Positions 7,302-14,597 of a stretch of 24,560 nucleotides of DNA are shown here, piece by piece. Positions within the stretch are counted from its first letter, which is position 1; each line of letters starts with the position of its first letter. Under the pieces are notes generated by a model. It was given only the letters and a program-made list of their open reading frames with translations, searched no databases and was not told where the DNA came from. Origin of the DNA: Pseudomonadota bacterium (GTDB lineage Bacteria; Pseudomonadota; Alphaproteobacteria; Rhizobiales; Xanthobacteraceae); NCBI GenBank assembly GCA_023423415.1, contig JAFAFP010000002.1, forward strand, positions 1 to 24,560, read 5' to 3'. The position numbers and the translations under genes were made by a program.

Positions 7302-9065
7302 CTAGTCATTGGCTCGACGGATCATATCCACGAGTTCGCCTATCCGCTCCCGTAAATCGAGGACATCGAGATCGTGGACACCATCACCAACCACGGCTCT
7401 GCTCACCTTGACCTTGTCGACGTCCGTTTTGATCGTATCGCCACCCAGGCTTCCGGCCCGCCGCTTGGCGTTCGCCAGCTCAAAGTGGAGCGCGTGATTA
7501 TAGGGGGATTCCTCAAGGGCCGCCCCGTAAATATTCTCATAGAGGCTCTGCACGCTTCTCTGGAGTCTATCGTGCTTTATGTAGTTTTCAATTTCACGGC
7601 CCTTCGTGACCCAGGCTACGCCGCCGCCCTTCGCAAACTCATCTTTCAGCCGCTGCTTAGTGGCATTTATACGAGCCTGTGGGCTTGGCTTATCGCTATC
7701 CATAATAATTGCGAGATGGCGATTGAGAGCGCGAAGCTGAATGAATTCAGAAACCTCTTCATCGTCTACGGAAAGGTGACTTAGTAGACGTCCACCATAG
7801 AACATTATCGAATAGTGGATGCCCTCAACAAGTCTCGGGTCGACTAGACTGATCCAGTGCTGGACGTAAATTCTATCCGATGGCCCTTCGACCCAAATAA
7901 CAGCGTTTGCTTGCACGATATCCGATGCGCGATGTCCAAGGTCCACGCAGATGGCGAAGCGGTCCTGCCTTAAAACAGCTTCTCGGATTGTCGTCGTATC
8001 GTTGTTTAGCGATACATGGAATATTGCGGCTTCCGGCGTATCTATGAAGGCTGCAGAGTGGGTTGCTACGAAGTATTGATTGGTAGTCTCGGTGCCGAGA
8101 TAACGCACAAGTTTTCGCTGAAGGAGCGGATGCAAGTGTATCTCGGGTTCTTCAATGCAGACGATTTGCTTTTCGGCTAACGTGCAGAAGGCAGCGATCA
8201 TGATGACTTCTTGAATGCCCGTGCCAAGAGAACTCAGGGGAAGCACGCGTCCATTCATGTGCACAAGTATGTGCTCGCGGCTATGTGGTATCTCGATTTC
8301 GGCGTCAGGCCGACCGGTCACGAACTGAAGAAATCCATTAATACGCTGGAACTTGTCTCTATCCTGACGGTGATTATGATCTGGGTTTTGAATGGTCGCG
8401 AGGCGGTCGATCAGACCGGCACCACTGTAGTCGTTGAATCCCACACCCTTTGGCCCGATCTGGCGAATAGCAGGAATTATGTGGACGTTCGGCAAGACAA
8501 CCTGGAGCGCAGATTCAATTCTTGCGACAGTCTCCGGAAACCAGTGCTGTGCGATACTGCCGCCGCCACTGCCGGTTATCGCCACCCAAAGCCGGTTCCA
8601 GTCGTGATCGGCAATGCTGTTTCTCAGTCGGTTCGCATCGACAATTAACTTAAGGTCGCCTCGATATGGCAGGTCGCTGCCTTTCCACAGGATTCCTTTG
8701 TCGTCAGCCATTGAAGTGATGACTTTTGTGAGAGCGGTCGCCAATTCGTTGTGATGTTTCACCTTCTCAAAGTTTTGCAAACAGCGATCTAGCGCCTCGC
8801 TCTCACTGTAGCCAAGTGCCATAAATATCGGCTTTCCGGACGCGCCACCGTGTCTTTCAAGAGAGTCAATCTTCTGTGACGCTTGCGACGCGTCACGGCC
8901 AGTTGGCGGCGGCAAATATCTGCTGATGAAATTCAGAACGGTCGATTTGCCGACATTGTTAGCACCAATGAAAAAATTGAAAGTCTTGAATTCTGGCATC
9001 TTCTGGAGGGTATCGCTGATCCCTCGGTAGTTTCGTAAGGCTAGTGCTCGCAGATAAACCGGCAT
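7302..9065 (-). CDS. OLD-family ATPase with TOPRIM nuclease domain
   Basis: This 587-residue protein is an ABC-type ATPase fused to a metal-dependent nuclease. Residues 1-350 carry the ATPase: LRNYRGIS at 10-17, Walker A GANNVGKST at 34-42, signature LSSLGTGIQE at 277-286, Walker B VCIEEPEIHLHP at 302-313 and switch ATHS at 334-337. The TOPRIM part follows: VEGPSDR at 392-398, the acidic pair in IIMDSDK at 453-459 and GREIENY at 489-495. All key residues are present. OLD proteins from P2 and the related GajA of Gabija act against other phages, so defence cargo is likely. The ATG at 9065 is chosen because GGGGGGAT precedes it; the frame is open to 9230. No UvrD-like GajB, reverse transcriptase or other partner is adjacent, so it probably works alone. 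Confidence 0.92.
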   Translation of the reverse strand: MPVYLRALALRNYRGISDTLQKMPEFKTFNFFIGANNVGKSTVLNFISRYLPPPTGRDASQASQKIDSLERHGGASGKPIFMALGYSESEALDRCLQNFEKVKHHNELATALTKVITSMADDKGILWKGSDLPYRGDLKLIVDANRLRNSIADHDWNRLWVAITGSGGGSIAQHWFPETVARIESALQVVLPNVHIIPAIRQIGPKGVGFNDYSGAGLIDRLATIQNPDHNHRQDRDKFQRINGFLQFVTGRPDAEIEIPHSREHILVHMNGRVLPLSSLGTGIQEVIMIAAFCTLAEKQIVCIEEPEIHLHPLLQRKLVRYLGTETTNQYFVATHSAAFIDTPEAAIFHVSLNNDTTTIREAVLRQDRFAICVDLGHRASDIVQANAVIWVEGPSDRIYVQHWISLVDPRLVEGIHYSIMFYGGRLLSHLSVDDEEVSEFIQLRALNRHLAIIMDSDKPSPQARINATKQRLKDEFAKGGGVAWVTKGREIENYIKHDRLQRSVQSLYENIYGAALEESPYNHALHFELANAKRRAGSLGGDTIKTDVDKVKVSRAVVGDGVHDLDVLDLRERIGELVDMIRRAND

Positions 9066-9209
9066 GACAATCCCCCCAAAGCCCCTAGGTAGGGTATCGA
9101 ACGTTGGCTGAGGGTCAATAATGAGGTGTAGGTTGTGTACGGTAATTAGGGCGTGTTCGGCCACCGAAACAACCGCGCACGCCGTGCTTTTTGTCGCCAC
9201 CATGCTTGC

Positions 9210-9638
9210 ATGGCATCGTACACAAACCATCCTGAGCGCATCTCCGCCTGCTTAGGAGGCGAACGGCACTGGCTAGGCCCACCATGCTCGAAACATGGCG
9301 AGGTTCCTCGCTTCGTTTCGTCAGGCAATTGCGTGCACTGCTCGCGCATCGCGAGCCGCGAGTCTGCACGGCGCAAAGCTTCGTCCCCGGAGAATCAGCG
9401 GCGCCGTGCCGAACGCGCGGCCCGGATAGCGGCCCGCAAGGCCCGACAAGCGGCAAAGCTGCCTCGGATCAATATAGTTGACCACCCCGCACGTCTGGCC
9501 GCTCAGGCTGCCGGTGAGAGAACATGGCTCGGCCCCGACTGCCGGCATGGGCACGGGGGACTTCGCTACACCTCCAGCACCCACTGCGTCACCTGTCGGC
9601 GCACCACGAACAGGAAAGCAGCTAATGCCAAAGCTTGA
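9210..9638 (+). CDS. Protein with two tandem Cys/His zinc-finger units
   Basis: This 142-residue protein consists of two copies of one motif joined by a basic helix: HPxRxxA then GERxWLGPxC, HGxxxRYxSS and CVxCxR, at about residues 7-50 and 94-135. Each copy has two Cys in the first half-site area (one Cys plus His) and CVxC in the second, as in treble-clef zinc domains of the endonuclease VII/HNH type. The His-Asn catalytic residues are not obvious, so DNA binding is more certain than cutting. The linker (ARRKASSPENQRRRAERAAR) is strongly basic. The upstream GTG at 9153 is a possible earlier start; the ATG at 9210 fits the repeat boundary. It overlaps the next gene by 14 bases. Confidence 0.65.
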   Translation: MASYTNHPERISACLGGERHWLGPPCSKHGEVPRFVSSGNCVHCSRIASRESARRKASSPENQRRRAERAARIAARKARQAAKLPRINIVDHPARLAAQAAGERTWLGPDCRHGHGGLRYTSSTHCVTCRRTTNRKAANAKA

Positions 9639-10212
9639 AATCACCCTCGACCGCCGCGACTTGGCCCGTTTCCGCACATTGCTGAAAGCGAACAGGACGA
9701 TGGCGGCGAAGTCGCTGACGCAGGTGGCATATGCCGCGCGCGACGACTGGCGGCGGCTGTTCCCCACGATGTTCCACCTGCGCCGCCGCTGGCTCATCAC
9801 CGGTGCGCGCGTGGACATGGCCACGCCGAGCACTTTGACCGCGCGCGTCAAAAACATCGACAAATTCTTCGGCCGGCACACGGAGGGCGTCGACACGCCG
9901 AAGCGCGCAGCGGATGGCCGTCTGTTCGTTCCGAACGAGCCCGTGGTGGAACAGGGCACGCACACCCGCATCCGCTCGCGGCTGCGGCAGATGGAGCGTA
10001 CCAAGCGCAAGCCGTTCGAGGCGGGGGGAATGCTGCTCCGGCGCGAGACGAAGAAGAGTACGCCGCTGCGCGTGCTGGGGTATCTGCGTAAGGACGTGGA
10101 CATTGAGCCACGGTTCGATGCGCTGGGCGTGACAGAGCAGGCCGTGCGGAAGAATTACGGGCGCCTATACGAGCGGATGCTGGTGCGCTGGGCCAGGACC
10201 GGCAAGGCTTGA
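9625..10212 (+). CDS. Probable phage virion/tail morphogenesis protein
   Basis: This 195-residue basic protein begins PKLEITLDRRDLARFRTLLK, then TQVAYAARDDWRRLFP and FHLRRRWLITGARVDMATPS. That pattern resembles a group of small phage structural proteins encoded near tail genes in proteobacterial prophages. I recognise the style rather than a named family. The start at 9625 has AGGAAAG a few bases upstream and overlaps the end of the zinc-finger gene, so the two are coupled. It stands at the head of the tail-gene stretch. The next gene starts 267 bases later, and I see no gene in that gap. Confidence 0.55.
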   Translation: MPKLEITLDRRDLARFRTLLKANRTMAAKSLTQVAYAARDDWRRLFPTMFHLRRRWLITGARVDMATPSTLTARVKNIDKFFGRHTEGVDTPKRAADGRLFVPNEPVVEQGTHTRIRSRLRQMERTKRKPFEAGGMLLRRETKKSTPLRVLGYLRKDVDIEPRFDALGVTEQAVRKNYGRLYERMLVRWARTGKA

Positions 10213-10479
10213 CGGGCGGGGTGGCAGGAATGACCCCCGCACAAATGCCGTGGGTCCTCCCGGACGGGGTACCTACCTCGGGTTTCGCGCGATGGCGTAC
10301 ATCGGCTAGCTATGAGGTTGAAATTCCGGGTTGTTTCCACACGCCCGCACAATCTGTCTAAAAATTAGGCAGTGCCGCCAGTTTGCGGCGACGATTGAAA
10401 ATCGCTGATAACAAATTCTCGATTTAGGGGCCACCGAGATGGCCTCCCGCACGCGCGGCAGGTCGACCAAAATCACCGC

Positions 10480-10908
10480 ATGTCCAACACCGCAATCAAG
10501 CGCCCGAGTCGCATCTCGATCCCACCGCATGCGACGCCGATGGCGAAACTCGTGTTCTTTCTGATGAAAGAACAGGGGATAACCTACGAGCAGTTGGAGC
10601 ACTATTCAGGCGTACTCAAGAGTACGATCAAGAGCTGGAGGTCTGAGAAAAAACCGAGCCTCGAGTCGTTGCAGGCCGCCCTCGGCGCCCTCGGCTTCGG
10701 CATCGCCCCTTACCCACTTCTCGACACGCTGCCGTCCCATGTGCGTGAGCAAGCTGAAGAATTGGGCATGTCGTTCTTCCGCGACGACCACGCGCTCGCC
10801 ACCGCAGTCGCTGCCGCGATGTCGAAGCCCGGCGCGCGCGGCACTGCAACCTCCCGCGCCCCCCGTATTCAATATCGCTCCCCCATCCTGTTGGCCGAAG
10901 CCGCATGA
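10480..10908 (+). CDS. XRE-like HTH regulator within the tail cluster
   Basis: This 142-residue protein has a helix-turn-helix of the Cro/C1 type at about residues 20-70: MAKLVFFLMKEQGITYEQLE, YSGVLKSTIKSWRSEKKPSL and ESLQAALGALGF. The C-terminal half (about 75-142) is Ala-rich and probably flexible. It overlaps the next gene at ATGA (10905), so it is co-transcribed with tail-assembly genes. This suggests it tunes their expression, though similar small HTH proteins occur in tail clusters of related prophages. The ATG at 10480 has no clear ribosome binding site, and an ATG at 10540 is an alternative. Confidence 0.75.
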   Translation: MSNTAIKRPSRISIPPHATPMAKLVFFLMKEQGITYEQLEHYSGVLKSTIKSWRSEKKPSLESLQAALGALGFGIAPYPLLDTLPSHVREQAEELGMSFFRDDHALATAVAAAMSKPGARGTATSRAPRIQYRSPILLAEAA

Positions 10909-11135
10909 CGATGGTCCGCCTGGAATTCCCGATCGAATCCGGCTTCGCTGGCGTGCCCGCAACACTGCTGGTTCCCGTCCGCAATCTTTCCGCCAGCGAG
11001 CTTGAGCCCCTGCAGGATGCCGATCCCGACACCCTGATTGCCGCCTGCACCGGGCTCGCTCCGGAACAGGTCGCCAGGCTGACGCCCAACGATCGCGCCA
11101 ACATCATCGCTGCGCGCCGGAGTATGACCCAATGA
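10905..11135 (+). CDS. Tail-assembly chaperone-like protein, copy 1
   Basis: This 76-residue protein starts TMVRLEFPIESGFAGVPATL and ends with PEQVARLTPNDRANIIAARR. The layout, a short beta-rich start then an alpha-helical tail with GLxxxxVxxLxxxDxxxI, matches the Mu gp41 / P2 gpE type of tail-assembly chaperone and closely parallels the protein at 11527-11757. These proteins coat the tape measure during tail building. It is translationally coupled at both ends (ATGA at 10905 and at 11132). Function is inferred from this pattern and from the tape measure gene downstream. Confidence 0.6.
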   Translation: MTMVRLEFPIESGFAGVPATLLVPVRNLSASELEPLQDADPDTLIAACTGLAPEQVARLTPNDRANIIAARRSMTQ

Positions 11136-11509
11136 CTGAACTTGAGCGCGCCCGCGCCAATCTCGCTGACGCCCAGGCCAGCCTCGCCGCCGGCACGAAT
11201 CCCTATGCTGCACAGAATCTCGCCAGCGCGCGCAGCCGGCTCGCGAGACTGGAGGCGGCGGCCTGCGCCCCCACCCAAGCACCGCCGCCTCCAACACCCG
11301 CGCCCGTCGCCAGCAAGCCCGCACCAGTTCCGCCCCAGCCGGTCGGCACGCGCGAGGAACGCCTTGTGCGGCTCGCCGACGCTTGGGGCGTGGATGATGC
11401 CACCCTTGGCGCTGCGATCGACAACGGCACGAAGCCTGATGAATTCGCGCTCATTTGCAGCGAGGAAGCGCTCCTGGAGCAGGCCGTGCAGGAGATCATG
11501 GAGGCGTGA
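11132..11509 (+). CDS. Hypothetical protein with a proline-rich linker
   Basis: This 125-residue protein has three parts: an N-terminal Ala-rich helix (LERARANLADAQASLAAGTN to LARLEAA, about 1-46), a Pro/Ala linker (about 47-75) and a C-terminal helical region (REERLVRLADAWGVDDATLG to AVQEIMEA). I do not recognise it. It overlaps the upstream gene at ATGA and ends in GTGA, which could couple to the next gene. Its place between two chaperone-like genes and just before the tape measure gene suggests a role in tail assembly. Confidence 0.65.
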   Translation: MTELERARANLADAQASLAAGTNPYAAQNLASARSRLARLEAAACAPTQAPPPPTPAPVASKPAPVPPQPVGTREERLVRLADAWGVDDATLGAAIDNGTKPDEFALICSEEALLEQAVQEIMEA

Positions 11510-11526
11510 CCCCGGCCCGCTGCACT

Positions 11527-11757
11527 ATGCGCCTGCGCTTTCCAATCGATTTGCCCGGCGGGCGGCTCGAGTCTGTCGTGCTCGACCTTGATCGGCCGGG
11601 GCGCATGGAACCGGCCAACGATCGTGCGAACATTTCGCGCATCATCGGCCTGCCGCTCTCGCTGATCGATGAAATGGCCGAGTCCGATTATGTCCGGCTG
11701 CTCATCACGATCGAAGAAATGAATAATCCTCGGCTTGCATTGCAGGCGGTGCACTGA
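11527..11757 (+). CDS. Tail-assembly chaperone-like protein, copy 2
   Basis: This 76-residue protein starts MRLRFPIDLPGGRLESVVLD and contains NISRIIGLPLSLIDEMAESD YVRLL (broken here for length), the pattern of Mu gp41 / P2 gpE-like chaperones (Phage_TAC_7 type). Its stop overlaps the tape measure ATG by one base (TGATG), the usual place for the last chaperone. It resembles copy 1 at 10905: both begin with an RLxFPI strand and carry GLxxxxxxxM/LxxxD further on. A GTG at 11506, overlapping the previous stop, is an alternative start that would add 7 residues. Confidence 0.68.
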   Translation: MRLRFPIDLPGGRLESVVLDLDRPGRMEPANDRANISRIIGLPLSLIDEMAESDYVRLLITIEEMNNPRLALQAVH

Positions 11758-13802
11758 TGTCCGCCGCCATGAATGTGTTCGTGAACATCGGCGCGCGCAT
11801 TGGCGCGTCATTCAACTCGTCAGTTCGGCAGGCTGAAACCCGGCTGGAGCGCATGGGCCGGCGCCTCGAAATCACGGGCGCGAAGGTGAAAGCGTTCGGC
11901 AGCGACGCCCTTAGCGCGATCGGCGTTGCCACGGCAGCCGGTTACGGCTTCAGCCGGGCCATGCGGCCTTTCGTTGAATTCGAGGACGGCCTCGTCCGGC
12001 TCGGAAACGTCGCCGAGATCAGCGGTCCCCGCCTTGACGCTGTTGGCCAGCGCATCATCGATACAGGCGCAAAATACGGCATCGGCGGCAGGCAGGCATT
12101 AGCCGGTGCGCAAGATTTTCTGGCGGCCGGCCTCAAGATCGAAACGGCGTTGGCTGCGCTCGATCCCACCTTGAAGCTGGCCAGGGTGGCAGGCATCGAA
12201 GACGCCGAGGCGAGTCAGGTCGGCATCGCGGCGATGCAGAACTTGGGCGTGCGCGACACACAGTTGGGTGCCGCGTATGACATCATGGCAAAGGCCGGCA
12301 AATTGGGCCGGTTCGAAGTTGATGATCTTGCGAAGGCGCTGCCAGGGCTCGCCAGCCGTGCCGGTGCGCTTGGCATGTCTGGATTGGATGGCGTGCGCCG
12401 CATTTCGGCGCAGGCGCAGATTGCGCGTGAAAGTGCCCGTGATGCCGACGAAGCCGCGAACAACCTCCTGAACTTCTACGACAAACTTTCCTCTGGTGAG
12501 ACGCAGCGCAAGTTCGCGAAGATGGGCTTGAGCGGCGAAGGTGTCTTCGCGCAATCCAAGGCAGAAGGCACCGACTTCGTTGACGCGATGCTAGATGAGA
12601 TCGGCCGCCTTACAAAAGGCGGCACCGATGCGTTCGCAATGTCCGCTCTGTTCGAAGACCGTCAGGCAAGGCAGGGCGCGGCTGCGCTTGTGCGCGAGCG
12701 TGCCAAGCTGCAGGCGATCTATGCGGGGACCGGCAACGCTTCCGGCACGCTGGATACCGACTTCGCGAACATCGCGAGCACCACGAAATTCGGGCTGGAT
12801 CGCTTTGCGGCAGGCCTCGAACGAGTCGGCATTGCCTTCGGTCGTGCGTTCGGCCCGATGCTGGGCGACGCGGCGATGGGGCTGGCGACGTTGATGGAAC
12901 GGTTCGCCAACTTTGCCGAACGCAATCCAGCCGTCATCCGCACTATCGGTTTGCTCGTCGGCGGCTTCATTGGGCTCAAGGCCGCAGTGCTGGGCGGCGC
13001 GTGGGTGATGGGCTCCGTTATCGGCAGCATAGGCGGATTTATCACGCGTTTGACCGGGTTATGGCGGGCGACGCTGGGCGCACGCATGGCTTTAGCCATG
13101 CTGGCCCGGTTCGGGCTGGGCGCGATCCTCGCCGTTAGCTGGCCGGTTGCCGCTGCTATAGCAGCTATCGGCCTCGGCCTCGCTTGGATCATTGCGAAGT
13201 GGGATGGCATCAAGGCGTTCTTTAGCGGTTTCGCGAAGGGTTTTGCGCAGGAGATGGGGCCGGCCCTATCCGCATTCAGTGGAGCGTGGGATACGCTGAA
13301 AGTCGCCATGGCGCCGCTCGAGCCTCTTTTCGCCAAGGTGCGCGAGGCATTCGGCTGGATATTTGGCCCACCGGCTGTTGAGGGCTGGAGCAGCGCGGGC
13401 GAGGTGATTGGGCGCATTGTTGGGCGCATGGCGCGCATCATCGGTGTACTTGCCGAGGGCGCGGCGCGCGCAGTCACGGCGGTTGGCAAATTCTTTGGCG
13501 TGAGTGAAAGTATGCCAAGTGCGCTAGGTGCACCTCGCATTGGCGCCCGCGCTCTTGGCGGTTCGATTTCGGCTGGCAGGCCGTATCTTGTTGGTGAACG
13601 CGGGCCGGAGATGGTTGTGCCCGGACGGTCGGGCACTGTCATTCCCGCCCACGCCGTCGCCGCGATGCGCCAAGGCGGCAGCACAACTGTCACCAACCAC
13701 TTCGTTATAAACGGCGCGACCGATCCGCAGGCGACCGTGCGCGAGATCGAGCGCTATATGAGTCGGATGGCTGTAGGCCAGTCGGCGCTGCTCTCGGATT
13801 AA
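11757..13802 (+). CDS. Phage tail tape measure protein
   Basis: This 681-residue protein would set tail length and be ejected with DNA. The N-terminal half (about 40-340) is the PhageMin_Tail/TIGR01760 region, with FVEFEDGLVRLGNVAEI near residue 73 and helical Ala-rich segments. Two hydrophobic stretches at about 388-425 and 443-482 (including AILAVSWPVAAAIAAIGLGL) are typical. The C-terminus has the familiar GRPYLVGERGPEMVVPGRSG and VIPAHAVAAM. The reading frame is intact and appears under selection, although the next two tail genes are broken. By the usual scale of about 1.5 angstroms per residue it fits a fairly short tail. It is coupled by a one-base overlap to the chaperone gene. Confidence 0.93.
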   Translation: MSAAMNVFVNIGARIGASFNSSVRQAETRLERMGRRLEITGAKVKAFGSDALSAIGVATAAGYGFSRAMRPFVEFEDGLVRLGNVAEISGPRLDAVGQRIIDTGAKYGIGGRQALAGAQDFLAAGLKIETALAALDPTLKLARVAGIEDAEASQVGIAAMQNLGVRDTQLGAAYDIMAKAGKLGRFEVDDLAKALPGLASRAGALGMSGLDGVRRISAQAQIARESARDADEAANNLLNFYDKLSSGETQRKFAKMGLSGEGVFAQSKAEGTDFVDAMLDEIGRLTKGGTDAFAMSALFEDRQARQGAAALVRERAKLQAIYAGTGNASGTLDTDFANIASTTKFGLDRFAAGLERVGIAFGRAFGPMLGDAAMGLATLMERFANFAERNPAVIRTIGLLVGGFIGLKAAVLGGAWVMGSVIGSIGGFITRLTGLWRATLGARMALAMLARFGLGAILAVSWPVAAAIAAIGLGLAWIIAKWDGIKAFFSGFAKGFAQEMGPALSAFSGAWDTLKVAMAPLEPLFAKVREAFGWIFGPPAVEGWSSAGEVIGRIVGRMARIIGVLAEGAARAVTAVGKFFGVSESMPSALGAPRIGARALGGSISAGRPYLVGERGPEMVVPGRSGTVIPAHAVAAMRQGGSTTVTNHFVINGATDPQATVREIERYMSRMAVGQSALLSD

Positions 13803-13807
13803 GGCAC

Positions 13808-14000
13808 GGGCCGCAATTGGGGCAGTACGTCATCACCGAAGTGCGCGAGAGGCAGATCCCGACCTGTTTGCCGAATGCCTTGTCGCGCTGGCCGTGGTGG
13901 CGCCGAAGTTGACGGCGAGTTTCTGGCGAAGTCGGTGACGCATACCTTCACGGGCAGCGGCTACACGACTTCGGCCAATCTGGAGACGGAGGGCGCCTAG
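13808..14000 (+). pseudogene. Fused remnant of tail genes U and D
   Basis: Frame 13808-13912 reads GPQLGQYVITEVRERQIP, which resembles the C-terminal part of P2-type gpU (LGxYVIxxVxExxS), with no start and a shifted end. Frame 13911-14000 reads DGEFLAKSVTHTFTGSGYTT and then SANLETEGA-stop, which matches the C-terminus of late control protein gpD (VTHTxxGSGYTT). In P2 the order T, U, D is the same, so a deletion has joined the end of U to the end of D directly after the tape measure gene. This indicates that a full tail operon was once present. Confidence 0.75.
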
Positions 14001-14124
14001 CGCGGCCAGCGGAACGCCTCCGCCTCAATGGATATTTCGGCATTAACCCGAAAATCAGTTCCGCATCTGGGAATGGCGTAACATCCCGGAAACCATAAAG
14101 CATAAAACCTAAGGGCGGCCACTG

Positions 14125-14192
14125 ACGGATATTTCCGTTGGCGCGGCCAAGTCATTCCAATGAGTTAGCGCTCCAGTGACGGAAGCATCCGT
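14125..14192. promoter_or_regulatory. Twin palindromes in the gap 14001-14305
   Basis: ACGGA-N4-TCCGT occurs at 14125-14138 and again at 14179-14192, with centres 54 bases apart. Both are preceded by CACTG or CAGTG. A related half site, ATCCGTTA, follows at 14198-14205. Such paired operators suit a dimeric repressor that loops or binds side by side. They lie 110-180 bases upstream of the small gene at 14306. Apart from these sites I see no gene, repeat or terminator in 14001-14305. Confidence 0.55.
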
Positions 14193-14305
14193 AACTTATC
14201 CGTTATTATTCAATATGTTAAGTCGAGTGAGCGCCTTGCGAAATAACCCCGCTTGTGAAATGCACAGGGCGCCGGCGCGGTGCCGGCGTGTATGGAGTAG
14301 GTGGA

Positions 14306-14551
14306 ATGACGTTTTTAGAAATGGCCGCGCGTCTCGATGCGCTTGAGGAAATTCAGAGCGAATGGCCGGGATTGGGCCCTAAGGCGTTCTCTACCGTCAT
14401 TGCGGCAGCGGAAGCTGAGGTGTTGGCTGCAACGCCTTCGACGGCGGAGGATCGCGCTTGGCTGTACGCGCGCTTTGAACGGTCGATTGCCAACGATTGG
14501 ACTGATGAGACGAAGGGGCCGCTGCTCAGTGCGCTGGGGCGCGCGGCGTAG
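14306..14551 (+). CDS. Small helical hypothetical protein (81 aa)
   Basis: The protein (MTFLEMAARLDALEEIQSEW, then GPKAFSTVIAAAEAEVLAAT and DRAWLYARFERSIANDW) is mostly helical and acidic, with no recognisable domain. The ATG at 14306 has GGAG 8 bases upstream; the longer frame from 14255 lacks that support. It stands alone, convergent with the SNF2 gene whose stop is only 46 bases away, downstream of the twin palindromes at 14125-14192. A regulator or anti-repressor is possible but unproven. Confidence 0.65.
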   Translation: MTFLEMAARLDALEEIQSEWPGLGPKAFSTVIAAAEAEVLAATPSTAEDRAWLYARFERSIANDWTDETKGPLLSALGRAA

Positions 14552-14597
14552 ATGGCAGCAGCGCGCCTCGACCAACTGCAGGGCCATTTCCCTGTGA

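Noticed and set aside
8211..8648. A 145-residue plus-strand open frame opposite the OLD gene
   Set aside because: It lies wholly antisense to a well-supported ATPase/TOPRIM gene, has no ribosome binding site and shows no domain.
7302..9065. Gabija system (GajA plus GajB)
   Set aside because: The OLD protein has no adjacent UvrD-like helicase; the SF1 helicase at 20485 is of the DNA2/Upf1 class, lies more than 11 kb away and is in a different gene block.
9321..10103. A 260-residue minus-strand open frame
   Set aside because: It is the antisense shadow of the zinc-finger and virion-type genes, and its Arg/Ser-rich composition is typical of high-GC shadow frames.
12719..13696. A 325-residue minus-strand open frame
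   Set aside because: It is antisense to the tape measure gene, low in complexity (Pro, Ala, Arg), and has no motif.
9625..14000. A functional tailocin or prophage
   Set aside because: Sheath, tube, baseplate, fibre and lysis genes are missing, and U and D are fused remnants.
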